A stretch of DNA of 64,000 bases, from NCBI RefSeq assembly GCF_033958435.1, contig NC_134137.1:238250501-238314500 (forward strand), in the 5' to 3' direction. Shown piece by piece: positions 23,022 to 34,341 of this stretch. Origin of the DNA: Carettochelys insculpta. Its lineage: Eukaryota; Chordata; Testudines; Carettochelyidae. The stretch's first letter is position 1. Each line of letters opens with the position of its first letter. The translations under genes were made by a program, and so were the position numbers. The notes under the pieces are model-generated. The model was not told the origin of the DNA. It saw only the letters and a program-made list of their open reading frames with translations, and did not search any database.

Positions 23022-23762
23022 CAGAAAACACCAACTATCATATAACTTGCTATGAAATCATGACACCTGGCAGCACTAGATCTGGTGGAAGTACAGTGCT
23101 TCGAAAATCAGGCCATCAATATAGGTGCCAAATAAGGATGTAAGAGCCTAAGCTTGCCATGACTTCTTTAGTCTTTGGAAAAACAAGACAAAACAGAGCA
23201 TTCTTAGATAATTGAATTAAACCTGTCTCTTTGTAGGTACCCATATTTGAAAGTCTTGTCCTTGGCATTTATTCAGAATTAGAATATCTCCTGTTACATT
23301 AGATAGTGCACACATTTACAAGGGATGTAAACTCTCATGCTTCAGGAGCTGCAGCGTATAACTTTGTGGCATTAGGAGGTAATGCCGTAATGGCCAGGGA
23401 CAGGGACTTAACACTTTCCATTTTGGCATCTGGCACTGACTCCTTTAACGGGGCTTAGATGGATCCAGTATGGCCATGGTTCCTGTAAATCCCTGCTTGA
23501 TGCAAATAGCTAATGTTAAACAATCAAAGAAAGGAAAACACAAAACAAACAGGGATCACAAATTCAAACACATCAGCTGAATGTTGTTCCAGTAGCCTTT
23601 CTGTACAAAAACCAATCAATGAACTACACTAAATTTAGCCTGTCTTAAAATGCCCCTTGCCTTCCCCAATTCCCTATGTGGTTTCTCTTTAGTTTGAAAA
23701 GTATTTGCCATTAGGACTGATCAAAAATATTGGTTGTAGCTGTTTTTTGACTGAAAAATAAG
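23022..23762. other. Non-coding sequence
   Basis: No gene, tandem repeat or recognisable mobile element was seen. Confidence 0.4.
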
Positions 23763-23774
23763 TTTTAGATAAAT

Positions 23775-23876
23775 ATCGGAGGGGTAGCCGTGTTAGTCTG
23801 GATCTGTAACAGCAACGAAGGGTCCTGTGGCAACTTTCTGTTAGTCTATAAGGTGCCACAGGACCCTTCGTTGCTG
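23775..23876. mobile_element. PLE tail, head-to-head inverted dimer (102 bp)
   Basis: The left arm (minus strand) holds the long tail from ATCGGAGGGGTAGCCGTG to GTCCTGTGGCA. The right arm (plus) runs TTTCTGTTAGTCTATAAGG to CCCTTCGTTGCTG. Matching parts are 23810-23832 and 23854-23876. The whole is bounded by a perfect 12-bp duplication, TTTTAGATAAAT (23763-23774 and 23877-23888), so it is one insertion. Confidence 0.88.
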
Positions 23877-23888
23877 TTTTAGATAAAT

Positions 23889-24929
23889 TTAATTTTTCAG
23901 AAAGTGTCCATTTTCTGTGGCAATGTTGATGTTTTGTTCTAACAATAGAATGCCTGAAAACAGAAATATTCTGATCAACCAAAGAAATATTTCAATTTGG
24001 AGATGCTGTCATGGTGCTTCATGGGAGTTTTAGTTCCCTTGCCTTCACTGGTTGGGATTCTTATAATGCATCTCCTCACCCTCCCAAGAGGGCTGACTGC
24101 AGTGCATCAGCATCATGGGAGGTGGAGTTGGACCAGGTTGTCCAGCCTGTAGAGAAGAACAGGAACATGAGGCACCCTCATGGCAACAAAGCATTCCCAA
24201 ATTGTGATATTTTAGTTTTCAGATGCAGTATTCTGAGGTTTTGAATGTCTACCAGAAAACTGAACATTTTGATGGGCCAATTTTTTGACCAGCTTTATTC
24301 ACTATTTCTTCTTAAAGAAACAAGCACAAGTAAAATAAGTAAAAATTGGGGTTGACATGCAATTACTTTTTTATGCTCTTAATTATTTTTCATTCCAAGA
24401 GGTTGTTGCTTTTCACCACTTACAATTTTAGTACCGTACACTGAATATTATTAAAACAAGATTTAAATTAACTTCACTGGATGACTTGCTTTAATATCTT
24501 TCTGACAAGAACCCACATTTTGTCCCCATTTCTTCTCTATTTTAAATCCAGGGGATCCCTAAGTATTTTACGAACTTGAGCAACTGTATTATTAACTACA
24601 AGTCAGACCCTCAGCTGGTATAAACTGGCATAGCTCTATCAACTTCTGTGGATCTACTATGAAGATCTGCCCCCAAACTGTAATTCTAGAGATCATTTCA
24701 CACACCACAGATGGTGGTAAGACCTGTTGCCTTACATAACACTTAGGATTGGAAGCGAAGAAGAATATTGCAGATTGAGTTTATACAGGTGGAATTCAAT
24801 TAGCCAAAATGGAATTTGGGTTGCTCTGACAGCTCAAATGAATCACTTTGGGTTTAATCACAACAGGTGGTGAGCATTGCAGAGTCTCATTGACTTTAAA
24901 AGGAATTGAAGGAATTCAAACTCACAGGA
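23889..24929. other. Non-coding sequence with an ancient short repeat
   Basis: At about 24600-24690 there is a diverged repeat (CAGCTGGTATAAACTGGC, then CATAGCTC), a type common in sauropsid DNA and also faintly visible near 6480 and 28030. The open frame at 24011-24244 has no recognisable domain. Confidence 0.4.
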
Positions 24930-25150
24930 TTTGGTCCTTAGCTTCTTTGTGCCTTCACTTCCTGATCTGTATCCTGGGGATGATACTTGCCACCTTATGG
25001 AAACAAAAAAGCAGTCCAATAGCACTTTAAAAACTAACAAAATAATTTATTAGGTGATGAGCTTTCACTACCTTATGGGGCTGTCATAATGATTTATTCA
25101 CTAATGTTTATAAGATGTTTTGAGATGCTTAATTATAAAATGCTCGATGG
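24930..25150 (-). mobile_element. MIR SINE split by a PLE tail
   Basis: TTCCTGATCTGTATCCTGGG and GATACTTGCCACCTTATGG match the MIR order (bleeding into GGGGCTGTCATAATG after the insertion). The PLE tail at 25001-25069 sits in the middle. Confidence 0.6.
25001..25069 (-). mobile_element. PLE tail, monomer, ending at the ribozyme core
   Basis: 69 bp, flanked by the 9-bp direct repeat ACCTTATGG (24992-25000 and 25070-25078). On the minus strand it starts near GAAAGCTCATCACCTAATAA and ends with GACTGCTTTTTTGTTT (short tail form). Its 5' end therefore lies just at the GAAA of the hammerhead-like core. Confidence 0.82.
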
Positions 25151-25359
25151 CTCTGATCTAGTCGAAGGTGTACTTATGGGCTTAATTTGAAGCATGTGAG
25201 TAGCCCCATTGACTTCAGTGATACTATTTGCATGCTGTGGTGCTTTGAGTAATTGGGGCTTTTATGTGCAAAGTGCCTTGTTATGGTTCCCTTGAAAGCC
25301 TTACAAGGATTTGCTGTTGTGTGCATCTTCTCTTCTGACCCTACCGCCTCCCAGAGGCA

Positions 25360-25445
25360 TATGAAGAAATGGGTCTTGCCCACAAAACCTCATTACCTAA
25401 TAAATGTGTTAGTCCTTAAGGTGCCACCAGACTGCTTGTTTTTTG
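25360..25445 (+). mobile_element. PLE tail, old copy
   Basis: Plus strand: TGAAGAAATGGGTCTTGCCC, then CTCATTACCTAATAAATG, GTTAGTCCTTAAGGTGCCAC, and ending GACTGCTTGTTTTTT. It retains the hammerhead-like stem order in mutated form. No clear duplication. Confidence 0.65.
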
Positions 25446-26154
25446 TGAAGCTACCAACTAATGCAGTGACACCTCTGAGACAACTTCTCAGAGTGAGTAT
25501 TTTAGGTCTACAGGAGTTCCTGCAGCCACAGAGGAGCAGTACTGATCACAGAGTTACCCCTTACCTGCTCTACAGCCTGTGTGAGGTGAGTCCTTCCCTC
25601 CAGCTCTTTCCTGTGGACTATCTCTGACATTCAGGCTGCAATCTGGATGGAACGATTTGAGCCTTAAGGTAATGTAAGTACATTCTTTTGCACAAAACCA
25701 GGAGGATGACCGTCACATCATTCTCCGGTGCCTTTTTTGTGAAATACTTGCCAGTACTGAGTATCGGCACCTCAGCAGCCCCTGCCATGGGACTGGCTGT
25801 GGGTAGCGGGTGGGGAGCCAGCAGAATGCTGGCTCTTCTTTTTTACAAAAAGGGACTGCCGTTATCTATACTGGAATCCCATAAAGACAGGCTTGCAATT
25901 CAGATCTGTGACTAGACTTCCAACAATCTCAAAAAGCCAGGTGGTTTTTATTCAGATTTCTGCTGCAGCCCATTATAGAGTTAGGCCGTAGTCGCAGAAT
26001 TCAAACCCACCTTGGTGAGCTGAGCCTTCCAGATTTCAGGCATGTTTCCAAGTAGGTGGCTGTGCTCTAGAGTCACTCATCCAAACCCAATATTGCTGAA
26101 TCACAAAGTATGACTTGTGAGCTGTATTTCTGAATAACCATTACAATGATTCAC
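25446..26154. other. Non-coding sequence
   Basis: Nothing I can assign. The short open frames have no domain. Confidence 0.4.
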
Positions 26155-26157
26155 AGT

Positions 26158-26860
26158 AGCCGTGTCTACACGTGCACGCTACTTCGAAGTAGCGGCACTA
26201 ACTTCGAAATAGCGCCCGTCACGGCTACACGCGCCGGGCGCTATTTCGAAGTTAACTTCAACGTTAGGCGGCGAGACGTCGAAGTCGCTAACCCCATGAG
26301 GGGATAGGAATAGCGCCCTACTTCGACGTTCAACGTCGAAGTAGGGACCGTGTAGTCGTTGCGCGTCCCGCAACTTTGAAATAGCGGGGTCCGCCATGGC
26401 GGCCATCAGCTGAGGGGTTGAGAGACGCTCTCTCTTGAGCCCCTGCGGGGCTTTATGGTCACCGTGGGCAGCAGCCCTTAGCCCAGGGCTTCTGGCTGCT
26501 GCTGCGGCAGCTGGGGATCCATGCTGCAGGCACAGGGTCTGCAACCAGTTGTCAGCTCTGTGTATTTTGTGTTGTTTAGTGCAACTGTGTCTGGGAGGGG
26601 CCCTTTAAGGGAGCGGCTTGCTGTTGAGTCCGCCCTGTGACCCTGTCTGCAGCTGTGCCTGGCACCCTTATTTCGATGTGTGCTACTTTGGCGTGTAGAC
26701 GTTCCCTCGCAGCGCCTATTTCGATGTGGTGCCGCGCAATGTCGAAGTTGAACATCGACGTTGCCAGCCCTGGAGGACGTGTAGACGTTACTCATCGAAA
26801 TAGGCTGTTGCTACATCGAAATAAGCTATTTCGATGTAGGCTTCATGTGTAGACGTAGCC
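26158..26860. mobile_element. Harbinger-type MITE, long family (copy 2)
   Basis: 703 bp with ends AGCCGTGTCTACACGTGC and GTGTAGACGTAGCC, flanked by the perfect 3-bp duplication AGT (26155-26157 and 26861-26863). It is very similar to copy 1 (2098) and copy 3 (34342) and is rich in intact TTCGAA motifs. The CCTTTAAGGG box and internal GTGTAGACG motifs are present. Confidence 0.85.
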
Positions 26861-26863
26861 AGT

Positions 26864-29056
26864 AAATGATTTCTGGAGAACCAAATTCTCAGGTTCTGTA
26901 AATCAATGGGTCTCCATTGACTTCAGGGAACTGATGCTAACTCACACAGCTGAGGATTTGCCCCAGTGATGTCTTGGTACAGTTGAACCTGTATCATAGT
27001 GACCAATCCATTTCTTGTCCAGGAACTGTATCCTGCGCCCTTGACGTCAGTAGGAATTTTGCCGTATTCACAGAGGATAAGAGTTAGCCACTTTAATCCG
27101 GTGATTCAGTGAGCATCAAATGTGTTCCCTGCACTGTGTTAATGAGGGATATGTGAACCAGTTTTGAATCAAATGAAAACTGACTCCTGACTCCCTTTCC
27201 ATGTACGCTAACCGCTAGGGCATGTTCTTTCGCTGATGCAGCCAAATTTCCCAGAGGAGGACTGGAAGTCACAGATAACACTTCGTGTTGCTTTTCTTTT
27301 TTCTTGGCATGTGACCAGCACACTGAAACGTGGGGGTCTCACTCAGTGATTGGCAAACATCAAAAAGTTCAGAGGAAAGAAGCAGCATATCAGAATTTAT
27401 TTGAACAGCTTAGGGCTGAAAATTTCATGAGAACCAGCTCACTTGTGAAAATGCCTTGTAATGTATTCATTTGGCCCTGCTGGAAATATGACAGGTGGGA
27501 TAGTCCCTCTTCCATAGAATATACCGGCCAAAATATGGGGTCACAAGTAATGTTGACTCTATCCTGCTGAAGTCTGCCTTGTGTGAAATGGGGGCATTAT
27601 AAGCTGGGGCAAAAGCACAGTTTTATGACTATTTCATAGGGCACTGCCAAATATGCCTTTAAATTGGTTGCCACTCTATTGACAGTATCTTGTTAATTGC
27701 TGCTCTCTTTCCTTGGGCATCACTGCCTTTTGCTGGATATATTCGGACCAATTCAAATATTGCAGCTCAGGAAAATCTCGTCCTCTGGTGGCTGGTCTAA
27801 AAATGACGCAAACCTTACTATTGCTGAATTTGCAGCTTGCTGGATACTGGGCCCTGTTTCTGGAGGCAATTGTCAGAAGATCTATCTCCCACGTTGACTA
27901 TAGAGTTTGTCAACATGCCCTCAGCCACACAGCATCACAGAGCCCTTTGTGATCAACCAGGCTATATTAGGTGCAACTGCCTAAGAGATGAAGGAGAGAA
28001 AATACACTGGATACATTAGGCCAAATTCTGCTCTTAGTTACGCAGATGAAAATCTGAAATTAGTCTGCTGAGGTCAGTTGAGCTATTCTGCATTTACACT
28101 GATGTATCTGTCAGGGGAGTCAGACCCCTCTGCTTGCCTCATGCAGGAGGCATTTTGTATTCCTGCGGCACCTTCTGTTAAAAGAGCTCAAAGTCTTGCA
28201 CCAGCACTAAATTGTGTAACCCCCAATACTCTTGTGAGACACCTGAGTATTACAGAGCCCCCTTCACAGATGGGAAACGAAAGCACACCATGGTGAATGA
28301 CCTACTTTAGGCTTCACAAGTCAGGGACAGAGCCAGGCATAGAAACCAAATCACCTTTACTCCTCTTTTAATCTTTACATAGAGTTTATTCTCAACAGCA
28401 AATAAGGCTTGGGAGAAGTATGACAATAGGAGACGAAAGGATTTCTTCCAACAGCAAAGGCCACTCAGTACAAGACTCTGGCATGTGTGACCAGTGAGAA
28501 ATAACTGGAGGAATGCCATGCATTATTCAGATGCCTGCAAACAATTTGGAATGTGAAAGTTCAGATGTAGGAGGCAGCAGGGCTTGGCTGGCAGGGAAGG
28601 AGGACAAGTATAAACAATCCAGGTGGAAGGGTGGTGTCAGGGATGCAAACAGAGTACAGGAGGTTGACTATACCATATATCTTTCATCTGTGTTGATGGA
28701 ACTGTGCAGTTGTTCATCACGTACTTTAAGCAGGTAGCCAGGCCAAAGGAGACTAAGATACCACAGCTGCAGTTCTAGAGGAGGCAGATAAAATGCTTCT
28801 TGCTAAAATCCACCCAAACATCAGCTAGAAGACCTGAGTTTGATTCAACAGAGCGTTTAAGCCCATGCTTGATTTTAAGCACTTGCTTAAGTGCATTCCT
28901 ATTCAGAAAAGCTTTCAAGGACTTGTAAAATTTTAAGCACCAGCTTCAGCCCCATTGCAGGCCAATGCCTTCTGTCCCTGGCTCTGGTACAGACTTATTA
29001 TACAAACTAGAGCAGCTCCTGAGTTTATGACTGAATGCCTCTTTGTATACAGACAG
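26864..29056. other. Non-coding sequence
   Basis: No gene was recognised. At about 28018-28110 there is an ancient repeat of the CCAAATTCTGCTCTTAGTTA type. The region around 28250-28330 has a faint MIR-like piece. Open frames are short and featureless. Confidence 0.4.
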
Positions 29057-29059
29057 GAA

Positions 29060-29422
29060 GGTTGTGTCTGCACTTGCATTCCTCTTTCGACAGAGGTATG
29101 CAAATGTGGTAAATTGAAAATGCAGATGAGGTGCATGTGTGTCTATTTGACACCTCATTTGCATATTCTTTTTTCGAAAGAAGAAAACCAGTGTAGATGC
29201 TCCTCTTTTTATTAAATAAAGGCAAGAATGATTCTTTTGAAGATGGGATTTACTTTCAAAAGAGGAGCATCTACACTGGTTTTCTTCTTTCAAAAGAAGC
29301 TCTTTTGAAATAAGAATATGCAAATGAGGTGTCAAATATGTGACTATGCCCCTCGTTTGCATTTTCAATTTACCTTATTTGCATACCTCTTTCTAAAGAG
29401 GAATGCAAGTGTGGACACACCC
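29060..29422. mobile_element. Palindromic Harbinger-type MITE
   Basis: Ends are GGTTGTGTCTGCACTTGC and GCAAGTGTGGACACACCC. The arms contain TTTCGAAAGAAG/CTTCTTTCAAAAG and TGCAAATGAGG-type blocks and fold around about 29240. Flanked by the perfect 3-bp duplication GAA (29057-29059 and 29423-29425). Confidence 0.8.
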
Positions 29423-29425
29423 GAA

Positions 29426-29862
29426 GGCTGTGTCTACACGAGCCCCTTCCTTTCGAAAGGGGCATGTTAATGAGTGGGTTTGAAATATGCTAATGAGGTG
29501 CTGCAATGAACATGCAGCACCTCATTCGCATAATGGCGGCCGCAGCGATTCAAAAGTGAGGTTTTCGAATTGCGCACCGCCCTTGGAGACAGGACCTTTC
29601 AAAAGGACCCCCCCCAGTTTTTGAAAGCCCTTCTTCCTAACACCAGATAGGAAGAAGGGCTTTCAAAAACTGGTGGGGGTCCTTTTGTAAGGTCCCATCT
29701 CCGCAAGTAGTGCATGATTCAAAAAGTTGCACTTTTGAGTCGCCGCAGCTGCCATTATGCTACTGAGGCGCTGCAAATTCATTGCAGCACCTTATTAGCA
29801 TCTTTTGAACCCGCTCATTAACACGCCCCTTTCGAAAGGAAGGGTCTCGTGTAGACACAGCC
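29426..29862. mobile_element. Palindromic Harbinger-type MITE, adjacent to the previous one
   Basis: Ends are GGCTGTGTCTACACGAG and CTCGTGTAGACACAGCC. Long arms include TTTCGAAAGGGGC and TAATGAG blocks and fold around about 29645. The left neighbour is only the GAA of the previous element; the right flank is GTA, an imperfect match. Confidence 0.8.
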
Positions 29863-30331
29863 GTAATGTATTTATTTAGGTTTTTCCTCTGCAGTGTTGC
29901 ATTACAAACTCATATCTGATTTGCCCATTTTCCACACTTCTCCCTCTTACTACATAGTTATCTTTCTGATTCTTTTTCCTCCCAGATCTGCTAACCCCTT
30001 ATTTCCTGACCCTATTTCCAATCTCTCTGGGTCCCTTTGTGCTGTTTCTCTATCCATACCGCTGTTCACAACACTACTAATTTTAGTAGTAAGCCAAATT
30101 CTGATCTTGTTCACAAAGGTGGTTTCAAAGAAGTTGATCAGACTATCTTTGTAACTGTTTCATTCTCTAACATGGGTAAGGAGATTAGTCTGGCTCGTCA
30201 TATGCTGTTCAGTCCCTCTTCTGGATTATAAATGTAAAAGAAAATCAGATTTAACCTCATTCCCTAGGCTACCTATTCCAATTAGACATCAGTCCACAAC
30301 TCAGGACTTTGCAATTTACCAACTGCCCTTT
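29863..30331. other. Non-coding sequence
   Basis: A T- and C-rich stretch without recognised features. Confidence 0.4.
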
Positions 30332-30732
30332 GGCTGTATCTAGACTAGCTCCCAACTTTGAAGGGGGCATAGTAATTAGGGTGTCGGGAGATGACTAATA
30401 AAGTGCTGTGGTGCACATGTAGCACTTCATTAGGCTAAATCTCCCCCACGGTAACTTGGAAGTGTTAAACTTTGAAGTGCCAGTGTGCATGCAGCTGTGG
30501 GTCAGCTGTGATTACTTCGACGTGCCTGCGCTCCTTCGAAGTCCCTTTACTCCGAGGCTATACACACGCTGGAACTTCAAAGTTTGACACTTCAAAGTTG
30601 CCGAGGGGCGGGGGGCGAGGGAAGATTTAGCCTAATGAAGTGCTGCTATGCACCGCAGCACCTCATTAGTAATCTCCCAACACCCTAATTACCATGTCTC
30701 CTTCGAAGCTGGGGGCTAGTCTAGCCACAGCC
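30332..30732. mobile_element. Palindromic Harbinger-type MITE
   Basis: Ends are GGCTGTATCTAGACTAGC and GCTAGTCTAGCCACAGCC, flanked by TTT on both sides. The arms share AGTAATTAGGGTGT/CACCCTAATTA and ACTTCAAAGT-type blocks and fold around about 30530. Confidence 0.8.
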
Positions 30733-32065
30733 TTTGTGTAGCAAGTTTTCAGTGCACAGGTCAGGACTAAATACCAAGTCAGGTTGAATTATTAAGATTT
30801 CAAGTAAGAGTTCATGTGCTACAGTAATATTGAAAAAAAAAAGTATCTAATACTTTACTTCTGTATCTGCAGCATTCCCTTCATCCACTAAATGGGAGCA
30901 AAATTATACGTAAACTGTGTAAATCTACATTAAAAGCTTGAGCTCCCAGCTGGCTTAGAACTATATATTGCATGGTACTTTGTTTGGAATTTGTGCAAAG
31001 AAAAATTCTTTCAAATAAACAGAGCTTGAATGAGAGAGACCCCAGTATGCTGTAAATCACCCAAATGTGGTGCTTGGACTTGTGTGGGTACATTTCCACT
31101 CCTGAACAGACAGTTGTACAAAGTATGCCCAGGCCTTGCAACATTGTGGCCTCTGTACAATGGAAGGTCAAAATTAAAGGTGTATTCTGCAACTAGCAGC
31201 TTGCATATTTCCTTGGGGCAGTGCTTAGGGTCAGTTCTCCTGCCCCCACCCCTTCTCTCCATGTGAATACATGTGAGGCACTGTGGTTGATTTTATGTGT
31301 TGCAAAGCAATTGGACTGACTAAGTGTCGTAGGGCAGGGGGGTCAACTGTCAAGCCCTTAGTCTGCTGCTGGCCACCTGGCAGCCCTTGGGATTCAGGTA
31401 GCCTCTGGGAAAGTTTGTGTGGCCCACAGTGACTCAGGGCTCTGCAACCTTCTTCCCCTCTGCAACCTTCCCCCCCTCCTCTTTAGTCTCTCTCCTCCTT
31501 CCATGAAGGAGTTCAAAATGGCATGAAGCCATGCACCTATTGTTACAGCAGTTCAACCTTCTAGTCTTGACAAGGCCTTGGGAAGAGTCTGTGAACAAAT
31601 TTCAGGTTTCTACATTTACTCATTGTCTAAAGTGATTTGAGGGATGGTTTAAGCAACTCATTTCAGCCTCTGGATTGCCTCTCAGCTATTTACCACAGCT
31701 ATTGCTTTAGGTGCTCCCTTTTCTTATTTGACTACTCGCTTTTTGTGACTGGTCACCTTAGCTCACATGATATTGGGTCTGCTTCCTCACCGGCTGTCTG
31801 AAAACCAGTATGGCTCCCCGAACACTTCCAATGCAAACACTTGTGACCATGCATTTGTACAGCAAGCATTTATATGCATCTGTTTGTGAGAATCATGCTG
31901 CTTTCACTTTACTCAAGGACTTGCAGGGCCAGGAGAAGAAAATTTCCCACACACCAATGTTTGTGGAAAATGAGCTAAAATGATTGTGGGAGTGAATGAA
32001 GTGTTTATATTGAATGGCTGCTTAGAGTTTGCAGTTGTCACTCACCTTTTGTCTGTGGTGCTTGT
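30733..32065. other. Non-coding sequence with a possible hAT fragment
   Basis: At about 31335-31450 the sequence (GGGGGGTCAACTGTCAAG) resembles a hAT terminus, but without a partner end. Otherwise no structure was recognised. Confidence 0.35.
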
Positions 32066-32215
32066 GGAAGATCTGTCATTGGAGGTTTCTAAGACCAGGT
32101 TAGACAAACACCTGTCAGGGATGGGTCTAGTTAATACTTAATCCTGCCTTGAATGCAGGGGATGACTAGAAGACCCTCTCATGGTCCCTTCCAGTCCCTA
32201 CAAATCTACTAGTTA
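32066..32215 (+). mobile_element. CR1/L3 3'-end fragment
   Basis: GGTTAGACAAACACCTGTCA, then CCTGCCTTGAATGCAGGGGA and GGTCCCTTCCAGTCC, the typical order of the CR1 3' end. Confidence 0.78.
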
Positions 32216-32219
32216 ATCT

Positions 32220-32545
32220 TTCCATGCCTCAATTTTCCCATCTGCAAAATGGTGATATTAATGCCCCTCCTGTTATTTGCAGTGTTCCCTGTTTGCTGAG
32301 TGGTTGGGCGGCCACCCAGGAGAGATTTGGGTGTCATTGGTGGCAGCCCTGACATTAAGAACCTAAAAAGAGAGAAAAGAAATCAATGGGAGTTTTGCCT
32401 TGGCCTTCAGTGAGGCCACTGTTTCATGCCTGGGTTAGTTGGCTCTGCCTGTCCTCTGCTGTGTCTGTGTGACCTTGGGCAAATCACTCCACATTTTTGC
32501 ACCTCTTTTTCCCCTTCCACCCTCTGCTTGTCCTTTTAGATAAAC
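32220..32545. mobile_element. MIR-type SINE fragments
   Basis: CCTCAATTTTCCCATCTGC (32230) and GTGTGACCTTGGGCAAATCA (32468) are the two best-conserved blocks of MIR. They occur here in an order that suggests two pieces. Confidence 0.6.
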
Positions 32546-32570
32546 TCCCCAGTGCCAGGACTGTCTCTCT

Positions 32571-33307
32571 GGCTATGTCTACACTAGCACACTAGGTCGA
32601 AGTAGCCTATTTCAAAGTAAGAACATCGAAATGGGCTACTTTGATGCGTATCATCTACACATCCTCCAAGGCTGGTGCCGTCAACGTTCAATGTCGAAGT
32701 AGCGACGGGGAATGTTGAAAGGAGCTGCCCCAGAAGGAAGTGTGGAGCATCCACACACACAAGTGCTCCCCGTCGAAATAAGGGGCCAGCAAAGCCTGCA
32801 GACAGGGTCACAGGCTGGACTAGCCCTTCTGGGGCAACAGCAAGCCACTCCCTTAAAGGGCCCCTCCCAGACACACTCAGCCTGCACAGCATGAGGTCTG
32901 CAGAGCCGACAACCAGTTGCAGACCCTGTGCACACAGCATGGACCCCCAGGCGGAGCTGCAGCAGCAGCAGCCAGAAGCTCTGGGCTAGGGGCTGCTTCA
33001 TGTGGCAACCATAGAGCCCCACAGGGGCTGGACAGAGTGTCTCTCAACCACTCAGCTGATGGCTGCCATGGAGGACCCCAGTATTTTGAGGTAGCAGGAT
33101 GTGGATCATCTACACATGCCCTACTTTGACGTTGAACATCGAAGTAGGGCACTATTCCCATCTTCAGATAGGAATAGCTATTTTGACGTCTTGCCGTCTA
33201 ACATTGATTTCAACATTGAAATAGCGTATGGCGTGTGTAGACATGACACATGCTATTTTGACATTGTGCCGGCTACTTCGAAGTAGCCGGCTAGTGTAGA
33301 CGCACCC
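32571..33307. mobile_element. Harbinger-type MITE, long family (copy 4, diverged)
   Basis: Ends are GGCTATGTCTACACTAGC and GCTAGTGTAGACGCACCC, with the 3-bp duplication TCT on both sides. It is oriented opposite to copies 1-3. It shares the CCTTTAAAGGG-type box, CAGCAGCCAGAAGC and GATGGCTGCCATGGAGGACC, but many CpGs have decayed. Confidence 0.8.
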
Positions 33308-33310
33308 TCT

Positions 33311-34185
33311 GCGTGAATGGTAACTAGCATAATCAAACTGCTGATCTCATCTGGAATACAAATCATTCACTCTCTACCTGGAGCTGTGAATTGACCTGGA
33401 ATTCCCCCAACGACAGAAGGACACATGGATTTTTGCAGGAACCCCTGAAAAAGCCAGTCAGATTTGTCAGAGGGTAAATAGAGATTTTCCAGAAGAGTCA
33501 ATATAATGGGTTTTCAGCCTCTACTGATCGGGGCTAACCCAACAACGTGAGTAGCTGGAAAATAACAGGGGCTTTCATTTTCAGTTGGCCTCAATATTTA
33601 TACCATCTCAAAAATCAGGGAGGCCTCAGAGCTATAATGCTTAAACAGGCAGATCTCTGATCAGAGAACAAAACACTAGAGGGAATACTGCGTACTCTGC
33701 TAGTCCATGAGAGTAGACACAGATTGCACGCATAGGTTCTGGGCTAGTTAAGGCTGATCCGCAGGCTTGCATATCCACAGGGCGGGTTAGGCAGCAGTCT
33801 TACTGACCCTTTTGTGTATTCAGTTGCAGAAACAACATTTGCAATTGAGGTAGGTAGTTTGCAGAGATCGGGGATACCTTTGTGCAAGTGCCATTTAGAT
33901 GAATTGTATGTGGGGCCTTTCAAGTAATGAGTCAAGTACTTAAAGCATTAGGGAGAAGGAGACTGTAAAACTGGACCTCTCTGGGCCAAAGATAAACTAG
34001 AGGTTCCCAAGACAATGAGAACAACTCTAGGCACTGAGGTGGATTTGAGAACTAGAATTTCAACCGCACTGGGACACGCTCCAGAATCTCAGGTATTTGC
34101 TGGCACAAGTAGTCTTGGGAAAGAAAGTTGCATCACAAGAAATGTGGTAACAGCCTTTGACGTGGGAGGAAAGACTAATCCAGTA
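33311..34185. other. Non-coding sequence
   Basis: No recognised features. Confidence 0.4.
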
Positions 34186-34259
34186 AGGGCCAGATCCAAA
34201 GCCCACTGATGTCAATGGGAGTTTTTCACTGACTTCATTGGGCTTTGGATCAGGCCCCA
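34186..34259. repeat. Short ancient palindromic repeat
   Basis: GGGCCAGATCCAAAGCCCAC pairs with GGGCTTTGGATCAGGCCCC across a short loop. A second, more diverged copy is at 47883-47951. The type is familiar from sauropsid genomes, but I cannot name it. Confidence 0.6.
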
Positions 34260-34341
34260 GTTAGGTAAAGCTTGGCTGAATAATGACACAAAGGTTGATG
34301 GTAGCTATGTACACATATTTAACAAATGTAAATGACACGAA

